NCBI RefSeq assembly: GCF_010725725.1
Contig: NZ_AP022599.1
Span: 4,712,001 to 4,776,000 of the forward strand
DNA from: Mycolicibacterium pulveris
GTDB taxonomy: Bacteria > Actinomycetota > Actinomycetes > Mycobacteriales > Mycobacteriaceae
DNA length: 64,000 nucleotides
Direction of reading: 5' to 3'
The position numbers were made by a program, and so were the translations under genes. The notes under the pieces were generated by a model that made no database searches, was not told the DNA's origin, and saw only the letters and a list, made by a program, of their open reading frames with translations. Positions 59,201-64,000 of this stretch are shown piece after piece; positions within the stretch are counted from its first letter, which is position 1; each line of letters opens with the position of its first letter.

Positions 59201-60155
59201 CGCCGCGGGTCTTGATCAGCCGCCCTCCGCGGGAGGTGACGACCTGCTCGACGATCTCGTCGTGCCGCGCCAACGCGACCGCCATCGCCTCCGCGTCAGC
59301 CTCCCACGCCGCCGTCGACCCCTCGATGTCGGTGAGCAGGAAGGTCACCGCACGTGTCACTGAAAGCTGCGGTGCCACAGGAACTTCCAGTGCGCTGTCC
59401 TGCGCGACGATCGCGGCTTCCAAGCGGCGAAGATCCGGGCCGGGATCGACCCCGAGTTCGTCGGCCAACAGCGATCGAGCCCTCTGATAGGCGCCGAGCG
59501 CTTCACCCTGCCTGCCCGCTCGGTAAAGGGCGAGCATCAACTGACCCCAGCGCCTTTCGCGCAGCGGTGCTTCGGCGACGGCCGCTTCGAGCTCACCGAT
59601 GATCTCGGCGGCCCGCCCCGTCGCAAGCACCGCGTCGGCGCGATCCTCCACCAGCGAGGCATGGCCCTCAAGCCAGCGTGTCTTCTCGGATGCTCCACGT
59701 GGGCCGTCGGGCAGTTCGGGAACGCCGCGCCAGAGCGCCAACGCCTTGTCGAAATGCGCGACAGCTTGGCCGGCATCTCCGGCGGCGATGGCGTCGCGCC
59801 CTCTTCTGATCGCCGCCGTGTACCGCATGGCATCGACCTCCGCCGTGCACAGCGTCCAACCGGCGCCCTCCGTGACGATGAACCCGTCGCCCAGGGCACG
59901 CCGAAGTGAAGAGATATGAGTCTGCAGGGCTTTCGCGGCGGTGCGGGGCGGCTCGTCGCCCCACAGCAACTCGAGGAGCACGTCTGCGGACACGACCGTG
60001 CCGCCGTGCAATCCGAGCATCGTGAGGACGGCGCGAGGCTTCGCGCCCGGGATGGTCACCGGCAGGCCGTACTGCCGGACCTGGAGAGGACCCAGAACCC
60101 CCAGCTCCACCTGTTGAAGCGTAATCACCTGAGCATCGTCAGTACGGCGATTCAA
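50280..60155 (-). CDS. Giant SARP/BTAD-cyclase-ATPase-TPR protein with tandem NTF2-like array
   Basis: 3291 residues. (1) 15-103: OmpR/SARP winged helix; 104-252: BTAD helices. (2) 265-435: class III nucleotide-cyclase-like domain with metal Asp276 in FLLTDIEGST, Lys315 in LIKTRGEGDATF and Asn379/Arg383 in VNRAARL; the second metal position (Lys+4) is Glu319, not Asp, with Asp321 two residues on. (3) 463-800: AAA ATPase with Walker A GEPGVGKT (493-500) and Walker B VVVLDD. (4) about 800-1280: TPR-like helices. (5) about 1285-3291: fifteen NTF2/SnoaL-like domains in alternating A/B order. No signal or membrane segment, so probably a cytoplasmic one-component regulator. The start at 60155 begins the SARP strand. 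Known relatives with parts 1-4 exist in mycobacteria; the size of part 5 is unusual. Confidence 0.87.
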   Translation of the reverse strand: MNRRTDDAQVITLQQVELGVLGPLQVRQYGLPVTIPGAKPRAVLTMLGLHGGTVVSADVLLELLWGDEPPRTAAKALQTHISSLRRALGDGFIVTEGAGWTLCTAEVDAMRYTAAIRRGRDAIAAGDAGQAVAHFDKALALWRGVPELPDGPRGASEKTRWLEGHASLVEDRADAVLATGRAAEIIGELEAAVAEAPLRERRWGQLMLALYRAGRQGEALGAYQRARSLLADELGVDPGPDLRRLEAAIVAQDSALEVPVAPQLSVTRAVTFLLTDIEGSTAAWEADAEAMAVALARHDEIVEQVVTSRGGRLIKTRGEGDATFSVFDRPSGAAMAAVDLQEAIRLEPWNLAQPMRVRVALHTGEVELRDGDYFGRAVNRAARLRSLAAGGQILCSGATAELVIDSLPEDVVLADLGTRQLRNLARPEHVFELRLQADESPSVTSEEPFERPALPAVLAGPGPFVGRGHELGRLLSSWQVTLAAGTRAVLIAGEPGVGKTRLAGEWSRQAYEQGAVVLYGRCDEDLGAPYQPFAEALRSLVPSLGTDRLRGLRGVEALLPLVPRLTDVLPDLAAPHHADPDTERYALFDAVVGLLGIASAAAPIVVVLDDLHWAAKPTLLLMRHLLRFGEHARVQIVGTYRSTDLDRSHPLAAMLADLHRDGSADRLALGGLDEDEVTEYVVEAGYDDEELAQALASVTGGNPFFLIEALRHVDESGGHWDPSTLPQGVREAVSRRLSRLQSETNKALAAAAVVGSRFAIDLVERVMDQDLVDAFDEACKAGIVIEEQGGRYRFNHALVRQALLAELPSVRRMRLHQHIAATLEAEPGADEDLLDELAYHYFECAWAGNAAKAVHYCRRAADQAMARLAYESAADHYDRALHALDELDDELADREDLQAELLIARCEALLAAGDVVSAKGAVAQLQQAAGDSARLAAWGTSFDGQVSMLTDPERLDEIESAVALAAETLAGMDDAAGEANAHTVRAGCLARLGRVADCESALDQALTAARRSGEHRRVNAVLAGAPLAALWGPNPVPRAGGRCLDVVRLLRITTGSPVVEATSTRCQGVLDAFRGRAAAGRHLIESARRTLTELGMRHALLEVDQFAGIVELVADEPAAAEPCLRRAYDGFRRMRLDADTAESAALLARACLALDRAAEADELCTESERLAGHALKPSIAWRSVRAQLLAHSGVHDEARRVAEEAVALAGRTDALVDHGDACLALATVLGAAGDVSGARAAAQEALALYERKGAAALAEKARTAFGAQPPTAPTSADTTTVELDNACVRALTRLDAAIAEGAWDEVDRLVSQGISIESRRKIVGFPRVELRSVPQRETSRYRELFPRRHRRVIVATRGDRVALTRVELRTSDQTPGAPRDEMLQLFAVDEVGRIALSVWFDTDDMDAAVAELDVVHTRFQATERQVPLENTATRVDDRLIGLYVDNRLDEVGALFAENMQLDDRRQGLRSVTSGRETMVEDVRAIAALGANITKTTIALRGDRLCLSHMRFEKPAAGSAPFWAEALEITEVGADALIVAKIDLAPDDLDAAFAELDTRYAAGEAAEHSGTWSTIAAMFVAHNRRQLPSMTTDVISAGWDFDQGINVYVESVHRINELGAVVTWTAHGTSHIGFNAEWRGVDLVTVDGGLVSRAEVFDEADLDAALARFDELSRPPQVVENTAARVLERLFESFADRDWVAMASLFADDFHGHDRRSVVKLDIREPDALIESHRVGLEFGISAASPTTIAIRGEHLALAHVHYGVSDEQPGAFEVHVLHLVEVDSDERIAAIVAFDVDDIDAAIAELNERYAVGEAAPYAETWSVLTQAYEALNRHELPPATPGWADQDRRRIATIQSGAMATYLRDSWAAMSHGRMYIKRVHRMTQNGAVLTHAGYGTTTEGFDAEWQVIIVVTIDGQLIDRCELFDADDLDAALARFDELSRPVPRLENAACRVGDRLLAAYATRDWAAVADKVADNFHGDDRRRVVNAGLHGRDAFVEALRATVELGGPQAISDPVAIREERLVLTRVRYVLGDDDPDAFRVDLLQIVEIDADDRIATVVTFDPDDIDAAFEELDARYLAGEAAPHARTWSVIVSAYAAFNRREIAATTPEWENVDHRRGAAFAPGEMAAYLQAAWDDSPDTKIYIADVHRLSDVGAVVTHVAHGLSREDFDAEWRDVHLVKVDGDTVSRCELFDESDIDAAVATFDELERSASLPEYAAHHVYKRFRECFAARDWDAMCQIFADNFLLDDRRRTVNAGVRHGPHAEIEDLQAAAEVGFTDMAMATIATSGPRLALARVHWSRQDDHSEAFHNEWLGVLEIDTDERLHALVMFHLTDIDAAFEELDSRYLTSEALQYAQVWSTIVASYSAVNDHRFPDVTSDWVNVDHRRGAIAVAPGDLMSIAEATWQLYPDAKAYIESVHRLNGIGAVLTHVAYATSTHGFEAEWREIVVSTVDGNAIGRSERFDETDLDAAIAKFDELSGRASQLDNAATQSRLLVADALNRRDFDGVIALGTADGHYEDRRKGLRHEARGTELHRVTYGLNKVPAGWMLEVVPLATRGSRLALTRDIFRDTTEPDQPITAEHLTLTEVDDGGLVSRSLLFDADDVDAAFAELESRYLAGEAGEYAQTWSVIVNSFNAVNNRELPRVTPNWVNIDHRHGSSFAPGDLIAFLGASWDDTSDICIYIEAVHRLTEAGAVLTGVTRGTSREGFEAEWRDVSLQTVDDGMISRCELYDVADIDTALARLDELSRRTTPLVNAATLAWTRIVEATNRRDVDGFLAVAAADNRYEDRRKGLRDEGTAQPEVVRALFEITKRMRLETAPLAIRGARLSLTRDTYRDATATDQPITGEHLTLTEVDDDNLVRTSIRFDPDDIDAAVRELDARYVAGEAAAYSDTWSKVTDAYAALNRHELPLTTPDWVNLDHRGATAFASGDLGPYIRAGWDLGEEFKVDIEAVHRLTHLGAVVTTAARGISGTGFDAEWRQVVLLTFEGSRINRLEVFEEPDIDAALARLNELSRPSEPAGNAASKMFERIWMHCAAREWDAMAELLAVDIFADDRRRVINDGFRRGREAFVANMRAVVDIGTGDITSAAAATRGQRLALNRVRAQRFHTEVLQLVELDADQRFVTSTVVFDVDDTDNAFAELDARYVAGEAAEHARTWSAVAGSITAVNSHRLPDVTPDWVSIDHRRGAIAFAPGDLQTYLRTLLDDSPQFRVHITAVHRLNGRGAVVTYTACATSAHGFEVEWREIALSTVDGDRISRCELFDEIDLEAALARFDELDETA
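50283..56310 (-). repeat. Coding tandem array: about 15 NTF2/SnoaL-like domains
   Basis: The 3' 6 kb of the giant gene. A-type copies carry DxxAMAxLFADNF-like helix, DDRRR(V/T)VN, LxLxRVxY and end (D)DIDAAFEELDARYLAGEAA. B-type copies carry WSVIVxAYxAxNRxELP, DHRRG, VHRLxxxGAVVTHxA, FDAEWRxVxL and end DLDAALARFDELSRP. An initial A-like copy is followed by seven AB units. The B-unit ends recur on the + strand at about 55141, 54331, 53522, 52706, 51895, 51092 and 50294, a period of about 798-816 bp (about 268 residues). Copies differ in most third positions, so they are old duplications. Confidence 0.8.
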
Positions 60156-60234
60156 CAGACGGTCAAGGCCGGGTAAAGGCAGCCGATTGCCTAGTCAAAG
60201 ACCCTGGCCGGGCCGGCTGTGGCAGGCTCGGCTC

Positions 60235-61371
60235 GTGGACCTGCCACAGCCCGATCCCGACCTCCCTCACCTGGCCGACGTGGTGCCGTCCGTCCTCGCC
60301 GCGATGGGAAGTGCGGGCTTCGAGGCCCGCATCCCGCTGCGAGGTGACATCGCGGGTGCGTGTGTGCTGCTGATCGACGGACTCGGAGCCGAGCTGCTCG
60401 ACGCCCACGTGGCCGACGCGCCCGTACTCGCCGGGCTGCGAGGACAGACGCTGCAGGTCGGGTTTCCGTCGACGACGGTGGCCGGGCTGACGGCCTTGGG
60501 CACCGGCTGCCGCACCGGTGAACACGGCCTGGTGGGCTATTCCTTCCGGCTGCCCGACGTTGGGCTCATCAACCCGTTGCGGTGGAGGCCGCACCCGTGG
60601 GGAGACGACCTTCGGGTTGAGGTGCCGCCGGAGGACGTGCAACCGCATCCAACGGTGTTCGAACGGGCGACGTCCGCCGGCGTGGCGGTCAACATCATCT
60701 CCGGCGCCCAGTTCACCAACTCGGGTCTCACCCGGGCTGCGCTGCGCGGCGGACAGTACGTCGGCGTCCACGCACTCGGTGACCTCGCATCAAGGGTGCG
60801 AGAGACCTTGTCCGCCAACGGGTTCTGCTACGCATACCACAGCGAGCTCGACCTGCTCGGCCACTTGTACGGGCCGGGCTCGGCGGCGTGGCGGATGCAG
60901 CTGCGTCATGTCGATCGGCTGGTGGCGTCGATTCTGGAGGAGATGCCGCCCGGTCGGCTGCTCGCCGTCGTGGCCGATCACGGCATGGTGAGCGTGGACC
61001 CCGCCGACGTCGTCGACATCGATGATCGCCAGGCGCTGCTCAACGGTGTGGCGGCCGTCGGCGGCGAGCCGCGGGCCCGCCACGTCTACATCGAGGACGG
61101 CGCGCTGGCTGACGTGCTCGTGACCTGGCAGGAGTCGCTGGCTGATCGGGCCTGGGTGGTGTCTCGGGACCAGGCGATCGACGCTGGTTGGTTCGGTGAG
61201 CGGGTCAATGATGCGGTCAGGCCGCGTATCGGTGACGTGGTGGCCGCCGCGCGGGGTTCGGCCGCGATGGTGCGGCGTGAGATCGAGCCGATGGAGTCAT
61301 CGCTGATCGGGCATCACGGGTCGCTGACGTTCGCTGAGCAGGCGGTGCCTTTGCTGCTCGCCTATGGTTGA
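60235..61371 (+). CDS. Alkaline-phosphatase-superfamily (nucleotide pyrophosphatase/phosphodiesterase-like) protein
   Basis: 378 residues. ACVLLIDGLGAELL gives the first metal Asp, VGFPSTTVAGLTALGTG the Thr/Ser nucleophile region, HSELDLLGHLYGPGS a second metal cluster, and VVADHGMV the DH pair. These fit type I phosphodiesterase/nucleotide pyrophosphatases. The start is GTG 60235; a TTG at 60187 has no support. Divergent from the giant gene with about 80 bp between. Confidence 0.85.
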   Translation: MDLPQPDPDLPHLADVVPSVLAAMGSAGFEARIPLRGDIAGACVLLIDGLGAELLDAHVADAPVLAGLRGQTLQVGFPSTTVAGLTALGTGCRTGEHGLVGYSFRLPDVGLINPLRWRPHPWGDDLRVEVPPEDVQPHPTVFERATSAGVAVNIISGAQFTNSGLTRAALRGGQYVGVHALGDLASRVRETLSANGFCYAYHSELDLLGHLYGPGSAAWRMQLRHVDRLVASILEEMPPGRLLAVVADHGMVSVDPADVVDIDDRQALLNGVAAVGGEPRARHVYIEDGALADVLVTWQESLADRAWVVSRDQAIDAGWFGERVNDAVRPRIGDVVAAARGSAAMVRREIEPMESSLIGHHGSLTFAEQAVPLLLAYG

Positions 61372-61614
61372 GTGATTTTTTTCTTGATCTCGAATTACAT
61401 GGTCAACAAAGGATTTTCGCGATATCCGTTGAGTGATACGTTGTAATTCGCTTGAACGGGTTACTGATTGGCTGTTGGCATTCGATGTTGCTACGCGGGA
61501 GCGAAAAACTGTCACGCTCAATGCCATTCGTGAACTGCGCAATATGCATGAGCGTTTGTGAATGCCATCACAGTTTTTGCAGGCCCGCAAATCGCTCTGT
61601 TAACGTCCGGCCGC
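61372..61614 (+). promoter_or_regulatory. AT-rich leader with nested inverted repeats upstream of the NlpC/P60 gene
   Basis: 243 bp of unusually low GC with no gene. Perfect dyads: CGAATTACA (61391-61399) with TGTAATTCG (61442-61450), and AAAAACTGT (61504-61512) with ACAGTTTTT (61570-61578). GGCATTC/GAATGCC pairs lie between. It could be a structured leader RNA or protein-binding sites. It does not obviously match a riboswitch consensus that I can recall. Confidence 0.4.
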
Positions 61615-62169
61615 ATGTTTGCTATCGCGACGCTGCTGGCGCTTGTGAACCAGGTGTCGGGCACGCCGTATGTCACCGGTGGCGACTCCCCCGCCGGTAC
61701 GGACTGCTCGGGCCTGGTCTCTTGGGTCACGAACGCGGCAACAGGACGACCGATTTATGGTGACCGGTTCCACACCGGGAACATCGAGAGCGCACTGCGG
61801 GCGCGTGGGTTTCAGTACGGGACCCAGCCTGGCGCCCTGGTGGTCGGCTGGAACAGTGGCCACACCGCGGTGACACTGCCCGATGGCACTGCCGTCTCTG
61901 CAGGTGAAGGCGGCGGGGTGAAGGTCGGCGGTGGAGGCGCTTATCAGGAGCAGTTCACCAAGCACATGTTCCTTCCCATGCCGCCGGAACAGCCGGTGCA
62001 TCCGGACGCGCCGCCTGCCCCGGTGGTGCTGATGGGTGCCGAGCATCCGCCGGCACCTGGAGCCCCGCCGCCACCCGCGGACCCGTTCGCACCGCCGCCA
62101 CCGCCGCCGGGGATGCCGCCGCCGCCCGCACCGGGCGCACCACCGGCACCCGATATGCCGCCGGCCTGA
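61615..62169 (+). CDS. NlpC/P60 domain protein with proline-rich tail
   Basis: 184 residues from ATG 61615. The NlpC/P60 half (1-125) keeps the catalytic Cys31 in GTDCSGLVSWV and His83 in NSGHTAVTL, so unlike the RipD-like protein it should be an active peptidoglycan peptidase or amidase. The last 55 residues are almost pure Pro/Ala, likely a wall-spanning or disordered tail. No clear signal peptide from this start; ATG 61558 would add a hydrophobic N-terminal stretch, so the start is open. Confidence 0.75.
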   Translation: MFAIATLLALVNQVSGTPYVTGGDSPAGTDCSGLVSWVTNAATGRPIYGDRFHTGNIESALRARGFQYGTQPGALVVGWNSGHTAVTLPDGTAVSAGEGGGVKVGGGGAYQEQFTKHMFLPMPPEQPVHPDAPPAPVVLMGAEHPPAPGAPPPPADPFAPPPPPPGMPPPPAPGAPPAPDMPPA

Positions 62170-62187
62170 CCCCGGCGCTCGCCCAGA

Positions 62188-62193
62188 TAATCT
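62188..62193 (+). promoter_or_regulatory. Leaderless promoter of yaaA
   Basis: TAATCT lies 7 nt before GTG 62201, the spacing expected for a leaderless mycobacterial transcript. No good -35 is seen, and upstream is the end of the proline-tail gene. Confidence 0.4.
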
Positions 62194-62200
62194 CTGCGGC

Positions 62201-62947
62201 GTGATCGTCCTACTGCCGCCGTCCGAGACCAAGCGAGCCGGGGGCGACGGGCCACCGCTGCGACTGGAATCGCTGAGCGGTCCCGAGTTGACCCCGATGC
62301 GCGCCGCGTTGGTCGACGACCTCGTGGAATTGGCAGAGGACCGCACAGCGTGCCGAAAGGCGCTCGGGCTGTCGGCGTCGCAGGATGCCGAGATCGATCG
62401 CAACGCCGAACTCCGCACGGCGGCCACCCTGCCCGCGATCCGTCGCTACACAGGAGTGCTGTACGACGCGCTGGACATCGAGTCGCTGCGGGGCGGCGCC
62501 GCCGCCCGCGCCAGAGAGCGGTTGGTCATCGGCTCCGCCCTGTTCGGGCTGTTGCGTGCCGACGATCAGATCCCCGCATACCGGCTCTCGGCGACCTCGA
62601 AGTTGCCGAACGGGCCAACGCTCGCCGCTCGATGGCGACCGTTGCTGGAACCGGTGCTCGCGAAGCTGGCCGAAAGCCAATTGGTGGTCGATCTGCGTTC
62701 GGGCTCATACGCATCGCTCGGCAGGCTCGCCGGCGCGGTGCGCGTCGACGTCGTCGCCGAGGATTCCGGTGGCGCGCGCAAAGTGGTCACCCATTTCAAC
62801 AAGGCCCACAAGGGCAGGTTGGCCCGAACCCTGGCGGCGTCCAGGGGCGAACCCGACGACGCCGCCGCCGTCGCGACGATCGCGCGGCGCGCAGGCATGC
62901 GGGTGGAGCGGAACGACAACGATCTCACCGTGATTGTGCCCGCCTGA
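62201..62947 (+). CDS. yaaA: YaaA/DUF328 peroxide-stress protein
   Basis: 248 residues. The opening IVLLPPSETKRAGG, the ALYDALDIESL-like helix (here VLYDALDIESL), SALFGLLRADDQIPAYRLS and the C-terminal VVTHFNKAHKGRL are diagnostic for YaaA. In E. coli YaaA lowers iron-driven oxidative damage under peroxide stress and binds DNA. GTG 62201 is the natural start. Confidence 0.9.
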   Translation: MIVLLPPSETKRAGGDGPPLRLESLSGPELTPMRAALVDDLVELAEDRTACRKALGLSASQDAEIDRNAELRTAATLPAIRRYTGVLYDALDIESLRGGAAARARERLVIGSALFGLLRADDQIPAYRLSATSKLPNGPTLAARWRPLLEPVLAKLAESQLVVDLRSGSYASLGRLAGAVRVDVVAEDSGGARKVVTHFNKAHKGRLARTLAASRGEPDDAAAVATIARRAGMRVERNDNDLTVIVPA

Positions 62948-62953
62948 CGCTGC

Positions 62954-62975
62954 GGGTCCGGGATTTGTCGGACCC
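62954..62975 (+). terminator. Hairpin between yaaA and the DUF222 gene
   Basis: GGGTCCG (62954-62960) and CGGACCC (62969-62975) form a perfect 7-bp stem with an 8-nt loop, followed by a short CTTGTTT. It follows the yaaA stop by 6 bp and could terminate it. Confidence 0.5.
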
Positions 62976-62993
62976 CTTGTTTAGGTTCGAGTC

Positions 62994-64000
62994 ATGTTCG
63001 ATATCGCGCAGTTGGCCTCGGTGGATGCGGGGGCTGATGAGGCGGTGTTGGTCGAGCGGATCGCGGTGTTGGAGCAGGTGAAGTCCGCGGCGGCGGCCGG
63101 TCAGGCCCGTGCTGCGGCGTTGTTGGATACCAAGCGGCGCGCGGGCGAGGCCGCGGCGGGGATGCCTCGCTCGAAGCAGGGTCGGGGGTTGGCCAGTGAG
63201 GTGGCGTTGGCACGCCGGGATCATCCGTCGCGTGGGGGCCGGCATCTGGGTTTTGCCAAGGCGTTGGTGTTCGAGATGCCGCATACGTTGGCGGCGTTGG
63301 AGTGCGGGGCGCTCTCGGAGTGGCGCGCGACGCTGATCGTGCGTGAATCAGCCTGCCTGACCGTCGAGGATCGGCGCACGCTGGATGCCGAGATGTGCGC
63401 TGACATCGCCGCCCTGGACGGCATGGGTGACAAGCAGGTGGAGGCCGAGGCCAAAAAGATCGCCTATCGGCTGGATCCGCAGGCGGTGGTCGATCGGGCG
63501 GCCAAAGCCGAAAAAGACCGCAATGTCAGTATCCGCCCGGCCCCGGACACCATGACCTATGTGACGGCGTTGTTGCCGGTGGCTCAGGGGGTGGGGGTGT
63601 ATGCGGCGTTGAAGCGCTCCGCGGACACCACGTTCGATGACCGTTCGCGGGGTCAGGTGATGGCCGACACGCTGGTGGAGCGCGTCACCGGTTGCCCGGC
63701 CGAGCAGCCTGAGTCGGTGGCGGTCAATCTGGTGATCAGCGATCAGACCCTGCTGGGTGACGATGAGCACCCGGCGGTTGTGGACGGTTATGGACCGATC
63801 CCGGCGGCGGTGGCGCGCAAGGTGGTGGCTGCCGCGGTGGCCGACAAGAACGCGGTGGCTTCGTTGCGGCGGTTGTATCGGCATCCCGAATCGGGGGCGT
63901 TGGTGGCGATGGAGTCCCGCGCGCGGCGGTTTCCCAAGGCGTTGGCGTTGTTTATCGGGTTGCGGGATCAGCGTTGTCGCACCCCCTACTGTGATGCCCC
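62994..64000 (+). CDS. DUF222/13E12-family HNH endonuclease (5' part)
   Basis: An open frame from ATG 62994 runs to the window end (335 codons) without a stop. The N-terminal DUF222 region (VERIAVLEQVKSAAAAGQAR, then LGFAKALVFEMPHTLAALECGALSEWRA) and the beginning of the HNH block (FIGLRDQRCRTPYCDAP) match the mycobacterial 13E12 repeat family. The HNH metal residues lie beyond the window. These are multi-copy genes; some are mobile or disrupted. Biological role unclear. Confidence 0.88.
   Translation, partial: MFDIAQLASVDAGADEAVLVERIAVLEQVKSAAAAGQARAAALLDTKRRAGEAAAGMPRSKQGRGLASEVALARRDHPSRGGRHLGFAKALVFEMPHTLAALECGALSEWRATLIVRESACLTVEDRRTLDAEMCADIAALDGMGDKQVEAEAKKIAYRLDPQAVVDRAAKAEKDRNVSIRPAPDTMTYVTALLPVAQGVGVYAALKRSADTTFDDRSRGQVMADTLVERVTGCPAEQPESVAVNLVISDQTLLGDDEHPAVVDGYGPIPAAVARKVVAAAVADKNAVASLRRLYRHPESGALVAMESRARRFPKALALFIGLRDQRCRTPYCDA

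Noticed and set aside
61372..61614. c-di-AMP (ydaO-type) riboswitch upstream of the NlpC/P60 gene
   Set aside because: The gene context fits, but I could not recognise the conserved core of that riboswitch, so only an unnamed structured leader is reported.

Overview
The window reads as chromosomal DNA of a non-tuberculous, probably environmental, mycobacterium (Mycolicibacterium/Mycobacterium type). GC and GC3 are high, GTG starts and leaderless promoters are common. The lineage markers are an antigen-85 mycolyltransferase, a DUF732 secreted protein, an isocitrate lyase 2, a furA-katG pair, a PrrB-type kinase, a RipD-like protein, a 13E12/DUF222-HNH gene, and many lipid and F420 enzymes. I see no rRNA, tRNA, CRISPR array or complete insertion sequence.

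Layout. 1-2.4 kb: the end of an arsenic-resistance operon (ACR3 tail, arsC), a degraded gene-poor patch with an amidohydrolase fragment and hairpins, then a VapBC module. 2.5-11.3 kb: redox and catabolic genes (SDR, GMC oxidoreductase, F420/LLM oxidoreductase, M42 peptidase, P450 with an overlapping TetR gene, ABC1/UbiB kinase). 11.4-16.6 kb: accessory island with a RES-Xre toxin-antitoxin pair, an epoxide hydrolase, an alpha/beta hydrolase, and a broken nucleoside-phosphorylase-like gene coupled to unknown genes. 16.8-24 kb: MBL hydrolase, diguanylate cyclase, lipoprotein FKBP, ThrE exporter, DUF732 protein, antigen-85 protein. 23.9-35.2 kb: acyl-CoA synthetase, haloalkane dehalogenase, acyl-CoA dehydrogenase-like flavoenzyme, enoyl-CoA hydratase, DJ-1 protein, RipD, L-2-hydroxyglutarate oxidase, methyltransferase, AraC regulator, isocitrate lyase 2.

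35.2-42.2 kb (minus strand) holds two notable blocks. The first pairs an M50-type membrane metallopeptidase carrying an N-terminal PqqD/RRE-like domain with a leader-bearing, internally repeated acidic protein; it may be an uncharacterised peptide maturation or export system. The second is an acyltransferase-3/SGNH hydrolase pair followed directly by a PrrB-like histidine kinase with no response regulator. 42.4-50.2 kb: furA-katG, then a catabolic run (GATase, old yellow enzyme, hydrolase, MBL), a long hairpin between converging genes, DUF899, and an ArsR-SRPBCC fusion behind two phased palindromes.

50.3-60.2 kb is one giant minus-strand gene (3291 aa): SARP/BTAD DNA-binding domain, class III cyclase-like domain, AAA ATPase, TPR region, and about 2000 residues of tandem NTF2/SnoaL-like domains in alternating A/B pairs. 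It is the most unusual object here. The window ends with a phosphodiesterase-like protein, an NlpC/P60 protein behind an AT-rich dyad-containing leader, yaaA, and the 5' part of a DUF222-HNH gene.

Domain calls come from reading translated sequence and remembered family motifs; no database search was run.
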